Below are positions 15,359 to 23,461 of a stretch of 28,247 nucleotides of DNA, one piece after another. Position 1 is the first letter of the stretch, and the number at the start of each line of letters is the position of its first letter. Where the stretch lies: the IMG/VR virus record IMGVR_UViG_3300031684_000205, positions 1-28,247 of that record, one strand, 5' to 3'. Source of the DNA: a virus. Below the pieces are notes generated by a model. It had not been told where the DNA came from. It did no database searches and saw only the letters and a list, made by a program, of their open reading frames with translations. The position numbers were made by a program, and so were the translations under genes.

Positions 15359-15374
15359 ATTAAAATAAATTAAT

Positions 15375-15956
15375 ATGAGTTTAAAAAAGAGTAAAATTGT
15401 CTCTAATACTAAGAAGTATGTAGAGACAGCAAAGGAATATGGGTTCTTGACACCTGAGTTAGAAGATTTCTTAGGTAGCGACTTTATTGAAGCACCAGCT
15501 TCAACTTTAGTTAAGTTACATAACGCATTTGAAGGAGGTTTAATTGACCATACTTTAAGAGTTATGAAGCATGGTTATTTAATTAATAAAAATAACCTTA
15601 TTGATGAATTGAAAATTGATGAGGTTTCTTTATTTAAGATAATCTTGCTTCATTCAATAGGTAAAGCTAAATTATACATTCCAGAAACTTCAGATTGGCA
15701 TAGAGAAAACCAAGGTAAGATGTATAAATTTAACGAAGACCTTATATCAATGAGAGTTGGTGAACGTTCAGGTTATTACGCTCTTAGTAATGGTGTCGAA
15801 TTAACTGAAGAAGAATACGCTTCTATCATTAACTTTGATAAATCAGGTGATACACAATCTGAATGGTATAACACTACCGCTGGGGATGTTTTAAAAATGG
15901 CAGTTAAATTAGCAATCATGGAAGAAAAGAAGATTGCAGAAAGAAATCAAGATTAA
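15375..15956 (+). CDS. HD-domain-like protein with degenerate metal site (193 aa)
   Basis: The fold pattern matches phage HD-superfamily phosphohydrolases: LHNAFEGGLIDHTLRVM (residues 48-64), ILLHSIGKAKLY (90-101), then VGERSGYYAL (128-137) and a LTEEEYASI helix (143-151). The first metal histidine (H59) is present. The defining HD dyad reads His-Ser (H93-S94), the histidine usual in the 'GHGEKS' stretch appears as Val128, and the usual 'WHMG' stretch appears as NFDKSG. Most metal ligands therefore seem lost, so a non-catalytic binding role is likely. It sits directly behind a host-type promoter and one base ahead of a MazG-like gene, suggesting an early nucleotide-related pair. The alignment to family motifs is by eye. 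Confidence 0.8.
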   Translation: MSLKKSKIVSNTKKYVETAKEYGFLTPELEDFLGSDFIEAPASTLVKLHNAFEGGLIDHTLRVMKHGYLINKNNLIDELKIDEVSLFKIILLHSIGKAKLYIPETSDWHRENQGKMYKFNEDLISMRVGERSGYYALSNGVELTEEEYASIINFDKSGDTQSEWYNTTAGDVLKMAVKLAIMEEKKIAERNQD

Positions 15957-15957
15957 T

Positions 15958-16308
15958 ATGGAGTTTAAAGAATTAAATGAAAAGGTAATTGAATGGGCTG
16001 ATAATAAGGGAATCCTTAACATCGCCACACCTAAAAGTCAACTTGGTAAAACGAAAGAAGAGGTTGAGGAATTGACTGAAGCTTTGGAAGCGCAAGATGA
16101 AGGTTTGTTTGAGTTTGTAAACTCAAAAGGTGAAACTAAGAACACCGATTTTGAAATAGAAGATAGTATTGGTGATATTCTAGTAACATTGATAATTCAA
16201 GCTAAGATGCAAAATATTGATATTGTAAAGGCCTTAGAATTAGCATATGATACAATCTCAAAAAGAACTGGTAAAATGGTTAATGGGGTTTTCGTTAAAA
16301 ATAAATAA
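15958..16308 (+). CDS. MazG-like nucleotide pyrophosphohydrolase (116 aa)
   Basis: All-alpha NTP pyrophosphohydrolase family: cleaves NTPs or dNTPs, or possibly alarmones, to monophosphate and pyrophosphate. The magnesium-binding signature is visible: EEVEE at residues 34-38 and EDSIGD at 68-73, with the hydrophobic helix ILVTLIIQAKM between them and AYDTISKRTGKM. The short single-domain length fits phage MazG proteins. An in-frame TTG 24 bases upstream would add eight residues inside the previous gene. The ATG at 15958, one base after the upstream stop, is preferred. It is cotranscribed with the HD-like protein. Phage MazG proteins are often auxiliary metabolic genes; the true substrate cannot be told. 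Confidence 0.85.
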   Translation: MEFKELNEKVIEWADNKGILNIATPKSQLGKTKEEVEELTEALEAQDEGLFEFVNSKGETKNTDFEIEDSIGDILVTLIIQAKMQNIDIVKALELAYDTISKRTGKMVNGVFVKNK

Positions 16309-16319
16309 ATAATTAGTAA

Positions 16320-17966
16320 GTGATAAGTATAGTATTCTGTACCAGAGAACATAACCAAAAGCATATAGACCACTTAAAGAAAATGGCTGGTCACCCTAAA
16401 GTTGAAGTAATTGAATATATAAACAATGGAGAATCCTTAACTAAAGCTTATAATAAGTTGCTAGATAAGGCTAAGTTCGACATTGTTGTTTTTTGCCACG
16501 ATGATATTGAAGTTAAAACGAAGCAAATGGCTAAAAAGATGAAGAGACATTACGATAAGACTGATTATGGTATATTGGGTGTTGCTGGTACAAAATACTT
16601 ACATTCAAATGGTAAGTGGTGGACGGACCCAAAGTCCATGTACGGGCGTGTATGGCATTCACACAAAGGTAAGCAATGGGAATCTAAATATAGTGAGGAT
16701 TTAAATAAAGGGGTTGAAGATGTTGTTACAGTAGACGGTGTTTTCTTTTCTGTGATGAAATCTAGACTTGAAAAAATATTTAACGAAGACGTAGAAGGGT
16801 TCCATTTCTACGACATTGATTTTTGTTTTAGAAACTTTTTAGATGGTGTTAAAGTAGGAGTGCATACAGACATTTCAATCACTCACATGTCCATAGGTGA
16901 AACAAATAATGAATGGGAAGAGAATAGAAAGAATTTTGCTGAGGAATATAAAGATAAATTACCTATCAAAATAGACAGAGAATTTAGCGACAATCATAGC
17001 TTTAATATAATGATTAGTTGCATTAACTTCAACAGTTACACGGGTTCCGAATTGTATAATTACGAACTGGCCAAAGCACTAGTTAAAAAAGGACACAACG
17101 TTACTATATGTTCTAACATAGGTGGTAAAATAGCACAACAAGCCTTAACACACGGAATTAAATTAGTTGACATTAGCGAACCCTTAGGTTTCAAAAGAGG
17201 TGATGGTAAATGGCAAATACAAGGTAATGACGGTAAATTAACACCTTCCGAAGCAAACAAGCTATATAGAGTAGGTCAAGTTAATATTGACATAATTCAT
17301 TCAAGTCACACACCAGTAACAAAATTAATGGCTAAGATATACCCTGAGATACCAATAGTGTCTTCAATTCATTCTGAAGTTATTAGTTTAGAACACCCAG
17401 TTTTATCTGATAACGTTAAGAAATATATAGCTATCAGGCCTGAAATAAAGGAGTATATCACTAAAGAGCACGATATACCTGAGGAAAAAATAGAAATCAT
17501 TTATAACCCTATCGATGAAACACGTTTTAAACCTGTAGAGGTTGATTCTAAGACCGACAAGAAGATTACTCTGTTTGTAGGGACGATTGACTATCTTAGA
17601 AAAGATATGCTCTTAGACCTCATTAAAAGAACTAAAGAAGAAAACGGTGAGTTGTGGGTAATAGGTAAAGAAAACGGTATTAATTTTGACGACATAGCTA
17701 ACGGACAAGACCACGTACTATATCTTGGTATTCAAAGTAATGTAGAAAAATATATGAATATGGCCGACGAAACCGCTGGAATACTTTTAGGTAGAACCAC
17801 CATTGAAGGATGGATGTGTGGTAAAGGTGGTTGGATTTACGACGTTGATAACAAAGGTAAAATAAAAGGTAAAAGCTTTCACGAAGTTCCAGAATATATT
17901 GATAAATTTAAAAGTGGTGAAGTGGCTGATAAAATACTAGAAGAATATAAAGAAGTTTTAAAATAA
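16320..17966 (+). CDS. Bifunctional GT2-GT4 glycosyltransferase fusion (548 aa)
   Basis: Two catalytic modules in one chain. Residues 1 to about 220 are a GT-A domain: MISIVFCTREHNQ start, GESLTKAYNKLLDKA, the DxD-like CHDDIEV (59-65), and FHFYDIDFCFR (161-171), the acceptor/base motif. Residues about 225-548 are a GT-B GT4 domain: TGSELYNYELAKAL (241-254), IIHSSHTP, IIYNPIDETRF near 392-402, LFVGTIDYLRKDMLL near 416-430, and TTIEGWMCGKGGWIYDV near the donor site. The start is GTG with no nearby ATG alternative that keeps the first strand. The last base of its stop TAA is the A of the next ATG. It could add two successive sugars to one acceptor. The products are unknown. Confidence 0.88.
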   Translation: MISIVFCTREHNQKHIDHLKKMAGHPKVEVIEYINNGESLTKAYNKLLDKAKFDIVVFCHDDIEVKTKQMAKKMKRHYDKTDYGILGVAGTKYLHSNGKWWTDPKSMYGRVWHSHKGKQWESKYSEDLNKGVEDVVTVDGVFFSVMKSRLEKIFNEDVEGFHFYDIDFCFRNFLDGVKVGVHTDISITHMSIGETNNEWEENRKNFAEEYKDKLPIKIDREFSDNHSFNIMISCINFNSYTGSELYNYELAKALVKKGHNVTICSNIGGKIAQQALTHGIKLVDISEPLGFKRGDGKWQIQGNDGKLTPSEANKLYRVGQVNIDIIHSSHTPVTKLMAKIYPEIPIVSSIHSEVISLEHPVLSDNVKKYIAIRPEIKEYITKEHDIPEEKIEIIYNPIDETRFKPVEVDSKTDKKITLFVGTIDYLRKDMLLDLIKRTKEENGELWVIGKENGINFDDIANGQDHVLYLGIQSNVEKYMNMADETAGILLGRTTIEGWMCGKGGWIYDVDNKGKIKGKSFHEVPEYIDKFKSGEVADKILEEYKEVLK

Positions 17967-18679
17967 TGACAATAAGAGTTTTAATATTAAACTTAAATAA
18001 CTTAAATTTTATAAGGGACTGTGTTTCAGATTTGAGAGCGCAGGCCCATTTTAATTTTAAAGTAACCATAATCGACCAAGATTCAACTGAAGAAGGTAAT
18101 AGAGAATTTTTAGAGTCTATAAATGATAGTAGGTTTGAAATTATTTTTAACGAAAACAATGAACCAGTTAATAAAATGTGGAACTGGTTTGCCAACACCT
18201 ACGATGAAGATTTGTTATGTTTTTTAAACAACGATGTAAGAATACCAAAAAACTTTATTTTAGATACTATTGAGACCTTCCACAAAGAGGAAGAAGTTGG
18301 TATTGCTGTTCACGCAACAAATCACCCTCATTACAGCCATGTTAAATCTAAACTAATGTATGCTATTGTTCCCAAATTTAAATACATGCAAGGTTGGGAT
18401 TACACAATAAGAAAAGAATGTTTCACGCAAATACCAGAAGAATTAAAAATATATTGCGGTGACGACTTTTTATTTCACCAAACATATTTAAAAGGCTTTG
18501 ATTTAGCATACATAGTCAGCTCTCCGATAATACACTATGAGGGTCAATCTAAAAAGTTCATGAGAACTACTGGTGTGGAGGATATAAAAACCTATAAAGA
18601 TTTAGGTTTTAAACATTATTTAAAAATAAATTATGAATTTAGTAACATAAAACCAACTTACAAAGAATTTAAAAATTAA
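17966..18679 (+). CDS. Family 2 glycosyltransferase (237 aa)
   Basis: A GT-A fold protein with an N-terminal strand TIRVLILNLNN, TIIDQDST (34-41), then VNKMWNWFA and the metal-binding DxD equivalent LNNDVRIP at 87-94. GDDFLFHQTYLKGFDLAYI near 165-183 is the usual acidic acceptor-side motif, followed by a histidine-containing IIHYEGQSKKF segment typical of rhamnosyl/galactosyl-type GT2 enzymes. No membrane helices, so it is cytoplasmic. It overlaps the upstream fusion by one base (TAATG) and is followed after one base by a methyltransferase, so it is translated within the same operon. Confidence 0.87.
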   Translation: MTIRVLILNLNNLNFIRDCVSDLRAQAHFNFKVTIIDQDSTEEGNREFLESINDSRFEIIFNENNEPVNKMWNWFANTYDEDLLCFLNNDVRIPKNFILDTIETFHKEEEVGIAVHATNHPHYSHVKSKLMYAIVPKFKYMQGWDYTIRKECFTQIPEELKIYCGDDFLFHQTYLKGFDLAYIVSSPIIHYEGQSKKFMRTTGVEDIKTYKDLGFKHYLKINYEFSNIKPTYKEFKN

Positions 18680-18680
18680 A

Positions 18681-19271
18681 ATGGAAAAAATTGAAGAATT
18701 ATATAAAGGTTATAAATCAAAACCAATAGTCTATAAATCAAAAGACATTTATGAACACTTACCTGTTATACGCAAGTACGCTAGTGAAGTTGACCATGTA
18801 ACGGAAATGGGTGTTAGATGGGGTGCTTCTACTATTGCAATAGGAGTCGCTAACCCAAAGAAAATGATATCATATGACATTACTAAAACATATGACATGT
18901 TGAAAGCTGTAAACTTATTAGAAGCATCTGAGATAGATTTCAGTTTTATTCTAGGTGATACACTTAACATTGAGATTGAAGAAACTCAAATGTTATTTAT
19001 TGACACGCTACACACCTACAATCAATTAAGTAAAGAATTGGAGTTGCACGAGGGTAAGGTAACCAACTACATCATCCTACATGACACCGAAAGCTTTGGT
19101 AGGAAAGATGAAAGTATATACTCACATGCCTCACAAACATTGAAAGAAATGAAAAAGGGTAAAGTTGGTCTAATGACAGCGGTCGAAGATTTTTTAGAAG
19201 TAAATAAAAGTTGGGTTATTGAAAAACATTATAAAAATAATAACGGTTTAACCGTATTAGCCAGAATTTAA
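18681..19271 (+). CDS. CmcI-like class I SAM methyltransferase (196 aa)
   Basis: Motif I is TEMGVRWGASTIAIG (residues 41-55), the SAM-binding loop with Glu in place of the usual Asp. Next is YDITKTYDM (65-73), the acidic ribose-binding region, then ILGDTLN (90-96), LFIDTLHTYNQL (105-116) and ILHDTESFG (132-140). The last two resemble the metal-assisted CmcI/cephalosporin-hydroxylase and rhamnosyl O-methyltransferase families, in which Asp and His bind a divalent ion next to the acceptor hydroxyl. It is short for that family but complete. It lies between glycosyltransferases and an FkbM methyltransferase, so sugar O-methylation is the natural reading. The specific substrate is inference. Confidence 0.82.
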   Translation: MEKIEELYKGYKSKPIVYKSKDIYEHLPVIRKYASEVDHVTEMGVRWGASTIAIGVANPKKMISYDITKTYDMLKAVNLLEASEIDFSFILGDTLNIEIEETQMLFIDTLHTYNQLSKELELHEGKVTNYIILHDTESFGRKDESIYSHASQTLKEMKKGKVGLMTAVEDFLEVNKSWVIEKHYKNNNGLTVLARI

Positions 19272-19282
19272 TAAAAATTGAT

Positions 19283-19900
19283 ATGAAAACTAGGGTCAAT
19301 TTTTTTGATTTAGGCATGTTTGATGGAGCTGAATCCTTAATGTTTTTAGAAGATATTAAAGGTTTAAACGTTGACCCATACATTTATGGGTTTGAGGCGT
19401 ATCAACCGTTTTACGAAAATATATGTGAGTTGTTTAGTGATAACAATAACGTTAACATAAATAATTTAGCAATTTCTAATAGTGATTCTTACGTTAAACT
19501 TTTTCTAGAAAAAAGCGGTCAGGGAAATTCAATATACGAAAGTAAAAATAATGTTGACGCTAAAAATTTTATTGAAGTTAAAAGTGTTTCATTCGCTGAC
19601 TGGATGATTAAAAATGTAACAAATTATAAGAACAATTTCAATATACTAAGGTTTAATATAGAAGGTGCCGAATTACCACTTATGGAAGACATTATCAATA
19701 AAAAGATTCATAAAGATTTTAAGATTTTTTTAGGGTCACACGTTGGTGTGGATATAAAAAAAGTGGGTGAAATAAAGGATAAATTTAATTATTATGTCAA
19801 CCTATTAAAAAGTAATAACATAAATGTAGAGTTATATTGTAAAGACTTAACAACTAGTAACGTCAACTTACATAATTTAATCAAAGAAAAACTAAAATGA
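19283..19900 (+). CDS. FkbM-family methyltransferase (205 aa)
   Basis: SAM-dependent O-methyltransferase of the FkbM group. FFDLGMFDGAESLMF (7-21) is the SAM loop, YGFEAYQPFYEN (35-46) the acidic strand, NLAISNSDSYVKLFLEKSGQ (61-80) the characteristic insert, then VSFADWM (102-108) and FNIEGAELPLMEDI (124-137), the FkbM signature 'D.EGaE...L'. FkbM proteins commonly cap or decorate cell-surface glycans. The stop overlaps the next start as ATGA (19897-19900). Two different methyltransferases in one sugar operon suggest two positions or two residues are methylated. Confidence 0.87.
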   Translation: MKTRVNFFDLGMFDGAESLMFLEDIKGLNVDPYIYGFEAYQPFYENICELFSDNNNVNINNLAISNSDSYVKLFLEKSGQGNSIYESKNNVDAKNFIEVKSVSFADWMIKNVTNYKNNFNILRFNIEGAELPLMEDIINKKIHKDFKIFLGSHVGVDIKKVGEIKDKFNYYVNLLKSNNINVELYCKDLTTSNVNLHNLIKEKLK

Positions 19901-20547
19901 TTGTAATATATAGCGCTATTTACGGAAATAAAAATAAAATACTTGAGGTACCTGAAATTGATGGTGTTAGTAACATAATGTACACAGATTATGACATTAC
20001 CCCTAAGTATTATAAAGGTTGGGAAATAAGAAAATCTAAAGGTGAAGAATTCAATAGTAGTGTATTGAATGCCAAACAATTTAAACTTTTACCACATAAA
20101 TTCTTACCTGAGTATGATACAACAATTTGGGTTGATGGTAGTATTAAAACTAAAAATATAGTCGAATTCATTGAATTGTATAATAAAAATGAAATGGTTG
20201 TTTTTGACCATAATCACACTACATTTGATAAAAGAGATTGCATATATGACGAAGCTAAAGTGGTCATGTCTCAAGGTTTAGATAAGAAATCAACAATCAA
20301 TAAACAAATAGGTGAGTATAAATCAGAAGGATTTCCGAAAAATAATGGTTTAATATGTGGCGGGGTTTTATTAAGAAAGAATACAGACTTAATTAATAAA
20401 ATTATGGATGAATGGTGGAGTGAAATTATAAAAGGAAGTTTTAGAGACCAATTATCATTTAATTATGTTGCTTGGAAAAATGATTTTAAACCACACTATA
20501 TAAAAGATGACATTAGGTCAAACAAATATTTTAAAATTAATGAGTAA
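19897..20547 (+). CDS. TOD1/MUCI70 (DUF616)-like glycosyltransferase (216 aa)
   Basis: The layout matches the DUF616/TOD1-MUCI70 glycosyltransferase-like domain: a start IVIYSAIYGNKNKILEVPE, a MYTDYD strand (29-34), LPHKFLPEYDTTIWVDGS (65-82) with the WVDGS metal-site motif, FDHNH (102-106), and a late GGVLLRKNT...RDQLSFNYVAW segment (183-192) corresponding to the acidic/acceptor site. These proteins are typically found in capsule and LPS loci. The start lies inside the ATGA overlap with the FkbM gene, and the end overlaps the next start by eight bases (ATGAGTAA). The sugar specificity is unknown. Confidence 0.8.
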   Translation: MIVIYSAIYGNKNKILEVPEIDGVSNIMYTDYDITPKYYKGWEIRKSKGEEFNSSVLNAKQFKLLPHKFLPEYDTTIWVDGSIKTKNIVEFIELYNKNEMVVFDHNHTTFDKRDCIYDEAKVVMSQGLDKKSTINKQIGEYKSEGFPKNNGLICGGVLLRKNTDLINKIMDEWWSEIIKGSFRDQLSFNYVAWKNDFKPHYIKDDIRSNKYFKINE

Positions 20548-21589
20548 AAGAACTGCAATTTTTAGTCTAGCACCCCATGATAGACATAACTATGGTGATA
20601 TATTATATGGTAATTTATTAAACAAACTTTATGCTGATAAAGACGTTGACTTTTACTATGTTGGGTTGGTGGACATTGATATGACAGAGTTAGGAGGTGG
20701 GGTTGTTATACCAGTCAGTAAGATGATTGAAATAAGTAAAATTTACACTGATGTTACAATATACGTTGGAGGTGGTGAGTTTTTAAACTCTGCTTATGGT
20801 GGCTTAAAGTCTTTTATAGATAACAACCTTAAAAAATCAATAGACAGAACTTTAAGGTATCCTTTTATGGTGGATAAATCACTGTTTGATTCGGATATAA
20901 ATCTTAGTGTTAAGTTTATATCATTTGGTGGTGTAATGCCAAATGCACCACAAGTAGCTAAATTATTTAATGAAGGTGATATTGTATACGCTAGAGATTC
21001 ACTGACATCTTTCTTAGTTAAAGAAAAAGGTGTTAAGAATGTAAAAACATTTCCAGACTTAGGTCAATTCACTAGAGAAATACTAAATTTAGAAAGCTTA
21101 ACAAATGATTTGTTTGATGACTACGTTGTTATTCAAGTGGGTAAAGCTAAATTCGAATCTAAGGAGGTGTTGAAGAATGAAATAATAAAGTTAAGTGAAG
21201 TAGAAAACGTAATACTATTACCAGTGGCTTATTGTAACGAACATGACGACGACAAAATATTGGCTGAGTTGGAAAAAGAAATCAATCTACCCAACGTCAA
21301 ATTATTTAAGGATAAAAACATAATCAATATAACTAAGGTAATTGCTAATAGTAATATGTGCATTGGTACTAGCCTACACTTAATGATGGTAGCTAACAGT
21401 TACGGGGTTAAATATTTACCACTTAACAGTGTCAAGAAAATTGATAGGTATCAAAACACTTGGCATGAAACTAAGGTTAAATGTAATGAGAACAACCTTT
21501 TCGAGAAGTATAAAAAATCAATTAATAAAGAGTACAAGTTTTTCGAAAAATATAATGTTTCAGATTTAAAAAAAATAATAGGTATATGA
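20540..21589 (+). CDS. Polysaccharide pyruvyl transferase family protein (349 aa)
   Basis: The preferred start is the ATG at 20540 (MSKRTAIFSLAPHD), overlapping the upstream stop by eight bases. An upstream in-frame ATG at 20507 would add 11 residues lying entirely in the previous gene. Motifs: NYGDILYGNLL (17-27), the family's 'N.GD....' substrate loop; TIYVGGGEFL (73-82); YARDSLTSFLVKEKGV near 153-168; FPDLGQF; and IGTSLHLMMVANSYG near 272-286, matching the conserved '.RlH..i.A...g' region although Arg is replaced by Ser. The family adds pyruvate ketals to sugars, or is an inactive relative. As the last recognisable enzyme of the operon it may provide a glycan cap. Confidence 0.83.
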   Translation: MSKRTAIFSLAPHDRHNYGDILYGNLLNKLYADKDVDFYYVGLVDIDMTELGGGVVIPVSKMIEISKIYTDVTIYVGGGEFLNSAYGGLKSFIDNNLKKSIDRTLRYPFMVDKSLFDSDINLSVKFISFGGVMPNAPQVAKLFNEGDIVYARDSLTSFLVKEKGVKNVKTFPDLGQFTREILNLESLTNDLFDDYVVIQVGKAKFESKEVLKNEIIKLSEVENVILLPVAYCNEHDDDKILAELEKEINLPNVKLFKDKNIINITKVIANSNMCIGTSLHLMMVANSYGVKYLPLNSVKKIDRYQNTWHETKVKCNENNLFEKYKKSINKEYKFFEKYNVSDLKKIIGI

Positions 21590-22563
21590 TAGATAAATTT
21601 AAAAGAAAAATGGCTATGCTTTCATTAGCATTGTCTAAAGTAGAAAAATCTTCACTCAATAAAGAGTCGGGTGGGTTTGATAGCGAAAGCTTATTATCTC
21701 AAACTATGAACCAAGGTACCATGGCCGACGCCTTATTAAAGGGTGAAATAACGACTGAAGTAAAAGATTTAAGGTGGAGAACTTATAAAGTATTAAATGA
21801 GAGTGAAAATTTTAAAACTAAGATAAGTGGTTATGACGAAGACGGTATACCAATAACTGAAACTACTACTTCCGAAAAAAGAAACCTTAAAAAGGTTAAT
21901 GTTGATTCGTATGACGATTATGAAGTTGAGTTAGTTATTAATAACGAGGAAACAACAAAATCTACATATGATGAAATATCTAATGAAAGTCTAAAAATTT
22001 TAAAGGAAAAAGAAATTGAAGAATATGAAAAAAACAACGATAAATTTGACCTTATTGGAATGGAAGGTGACGGGTCAACGGTAGGTGAGATATCATTTCA
22101 CGATATGGTGTCTGATATGAAAACTGGTAGGTCAATAAACATTACCAGAGAATTAAAACCTAAATTTGAAATTGAAGAGTACGCTAAAAAATTAGTGATT
22201 AGGAATATAAATGATGAAAGTAAGTTATTAGAGTTTTATATTTCTAAATATCCTGACGAATACAACAGAAAAAGTAGATTGATGTTGAGTGAGGTTAAAA
22301 AGATAAGTAAAAACCCTAGAGCTGTGAATATGTTAGATATAAACGGCGTTGATTTTATAACTGATAGAGCAATAGGCGCCGATAATGGCATGGAATATTC
22401 TTATGTTATAAATAAATTTGACAAAATAATTGAACACAATGGTCACTATGTGTTAAAGTTTTTAGCCACACCAGAAGTCAATGGTAGATTCATTTTTGAT
22501 AAATACAGGCAAGAAGCTTTAGAAGAGCGTTATAGGAATAAAGAGAGTAAAAAATCTAGTTAA
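21586..22563 (+). CDS. Unknown acidic/charged protein (325 aa)
   Basis: Starts in the ATGA overlap with the pyruvyl transferase-like gene, so it is in the same unit. It is rich in Glu, Lys, Asp and Asn. The first ~75 residues include ALSKVEKSSLNKESGG and MADALLKGEITTEVKDLRWR (45-64 approx). The middle carries repeated acidic segments (NESLKILKEKEIEEYEKNN). The C-terminal half has KLVIRNINDESKLLEFYISK and VDFITDRAIG, and ends in a basic tail, RYRNKESKKSS. No catalytic motif, signal or membrane helix. A virion or assembly protein retained between enzyme genes is possible. I do not recognise it. It is followed by a terminator. Confidence 0.8.
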   Translation: MIDKFKRKMAMLSLALSKVEKSSLNKESGGFDSESLLSQTMNQGTMADALLKGEITTEVKDLRWRTYKVLNESENFKTKISGYDEDGIPITETTTSEKRNLKKVNVDSYDDYEVELVINNEETTKSTYDEISNESLKILKEKEIEEYEKNNDKFDLIGMEGDGSTVGEISFHDMVSDMKTGRSINITRELKPKFEIEEYAKKLVIRNINDESKLLEFYISKYPDEYNRKSRLMLSEVKKISKNPRAVNMLDINGVDFITDRAIGADNGMEYSYVINKFDKIIEHNGHYVLKFLATPEVNGRFIFDKYRQEALEERYRNKESKKSS

Positions 22564-22594
22564 TGGTTTAGTTTTTATTTTTTATACATATATT

Positions 22595-22628
22595 AAATGC
22601 GAGGTTAAAAAAAGCCTCGCATTTTTTT
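22595..22628 (+). terminator. Strong intrinsic terminator abutting the PhoH start
   Basis: Perfect 10-base stem AAATGCGAGG (22595-22604) / CCTCGCATTT (22615-22624), 10-base A-rich loop, and a T-tract 22622-22628. The ATG of the next gene begins at 22629, with no base between the T-tract and the start codon. Confidence 0.88.
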
Positions 22629-23375
22629 ATGGCAAAGAGACAACCAAAAAAGACAGAAAAAACAGAAAGAGACCAAAAGGCTACTAGAAGTAAGCCGACA
22701 AGTAAGATACTAACTAAAAGAGTTACCTTAAAGTGTAAGAATGTTAAACAAAAAGAATATGCTAATTTAATTAAAGAAAAAGAAATCATATTCTGCTCAG
22801 GTCCATCTGGTGTAGGTAAAAGTTATGTGGCAATGGCCGTAGCTTTGAAACTACTTCAAGATGGAGATAATTCATTCAATAAGATATTAATTGTTAAACC
22901 AGCTGTAGAAGCTGAAGAAAACCTAGGTTTCTTACCAGGTGATTTAAAAGAAAAGATGGCACCTCATATGGCATCATCAATTGATATCGTAGACAAAATA
23001 ATAGGTAAACCAAATAGACTAAAATTAGAAGAGTCTGAAGAGATTATGATTGAACCGCTGGGCTTCCTTAGGGGTAAATCAATTGATAATTCCATATTGG
23101 TTATGGAAGAAGCTCAAAATATGTCACCTTCTCAAATGAAAACTCTATTGACAAGGATAGGGTATGGGTCTAAATACATCATCTCAGGTGATATGGACCA
23201 ATCAGATAGATACAAAGACAGTAAACAAAGTGGATTATATGACGCTATCAATAGACATAAGTTTATTGAAGAGTTAGGGTTTTTTGAATTTAATGAAAAC
23301 GACATTGTAAGAAATCCATTGATAACCAAAATGCTTATCAACTATAAAGTAGAAAATAAAGTAATGGATAAATAA
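22629..23375 (+). CDS. phoH: PhoH-like P-loop ATPase (248 aa)
   Basis: PhoH/NYN-type nucleotide-binding protein common in T4-like phages. After a basic, lysine-rich N-terminus (1-40) comes the Walker A motif GPSGVGKS (58-65), then ILIVKPAVEAEENLGFLPGD (86-105), characteristic of PhoH, the Walker B segment ILVMEEAQN (156-164), a TLLTRIGYGS region, and GDMDQSDR (187-194), the sensor-like motif. The length fits the family. The reaction is ATP hydrolysis; the cellular role in phage is unsettled (RNA metabolism or phosphate stress). It lies immediately after a terminator T-tract, so its expression must come from readthrough or a promoter buried in the preceding gene. Confidence 0.92.
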   Translation: MAKRQPKKTEKTERDQKATRSKPTSKILTKRVTLKCKNVKQKEYANLIKEKEIIFCSGPSGVGKSYVAMAVALKLLQDGDNSFNKILIVKPAVEAEENLGFLPGDLKEKMAPHMASSIDIVDKIIGKPNRLKLEESEEIMIEPLGFLRGKSIDNSILVMEEAQNMSPSQMKTLLTRIGYGSKYIISGDMDQSDRYKDSKQSGLYDAINRHKFIEELGFFEFNENDIVRNPLITKMLINYKVENKVMDK

Positions 23376-23422
23376 TAAAGACATTCTGTTCACTTTAGAC
23401 AAAAAATACGTACAATAATAAT

Positions 23423-23461
23423 ATGAAAATAGGAATAACATTATTCACGTTTAAGATGTGA
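23423..23461 (+). pseudogene. 12-codon remnant of the start of the HAD-like gene
   Basis: ATG at 23423 reads MKIGITLFTFKM then TGA. Codons 3-7 (ATAGGAATAACATTA, 23429-23443) are base-identical and in frame with codons 4-8 of the intact gene at 24549 (MAQIGITLNEV). The copy ends where the homing-endonuclease gene ends (its stop codon is the TTA at 23441-23443). It reads as the original 5' end of the HAD-like gene, cut off by the insertion. Confidence 0.55.

Noticed and set aside
15934-15957. TTG start for the MazG-like gene
   Set aside because: It would lie within the upstream gene; the ATG at 15958 directly after the stop is better and gives the normal family N-terminus.
22407-22414. TATAAATA as a late promoter
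   Set aside because: It lies inside the 21586-22563 gene, far from any start codon, and is expected by chance in such A+T-rich DNA.
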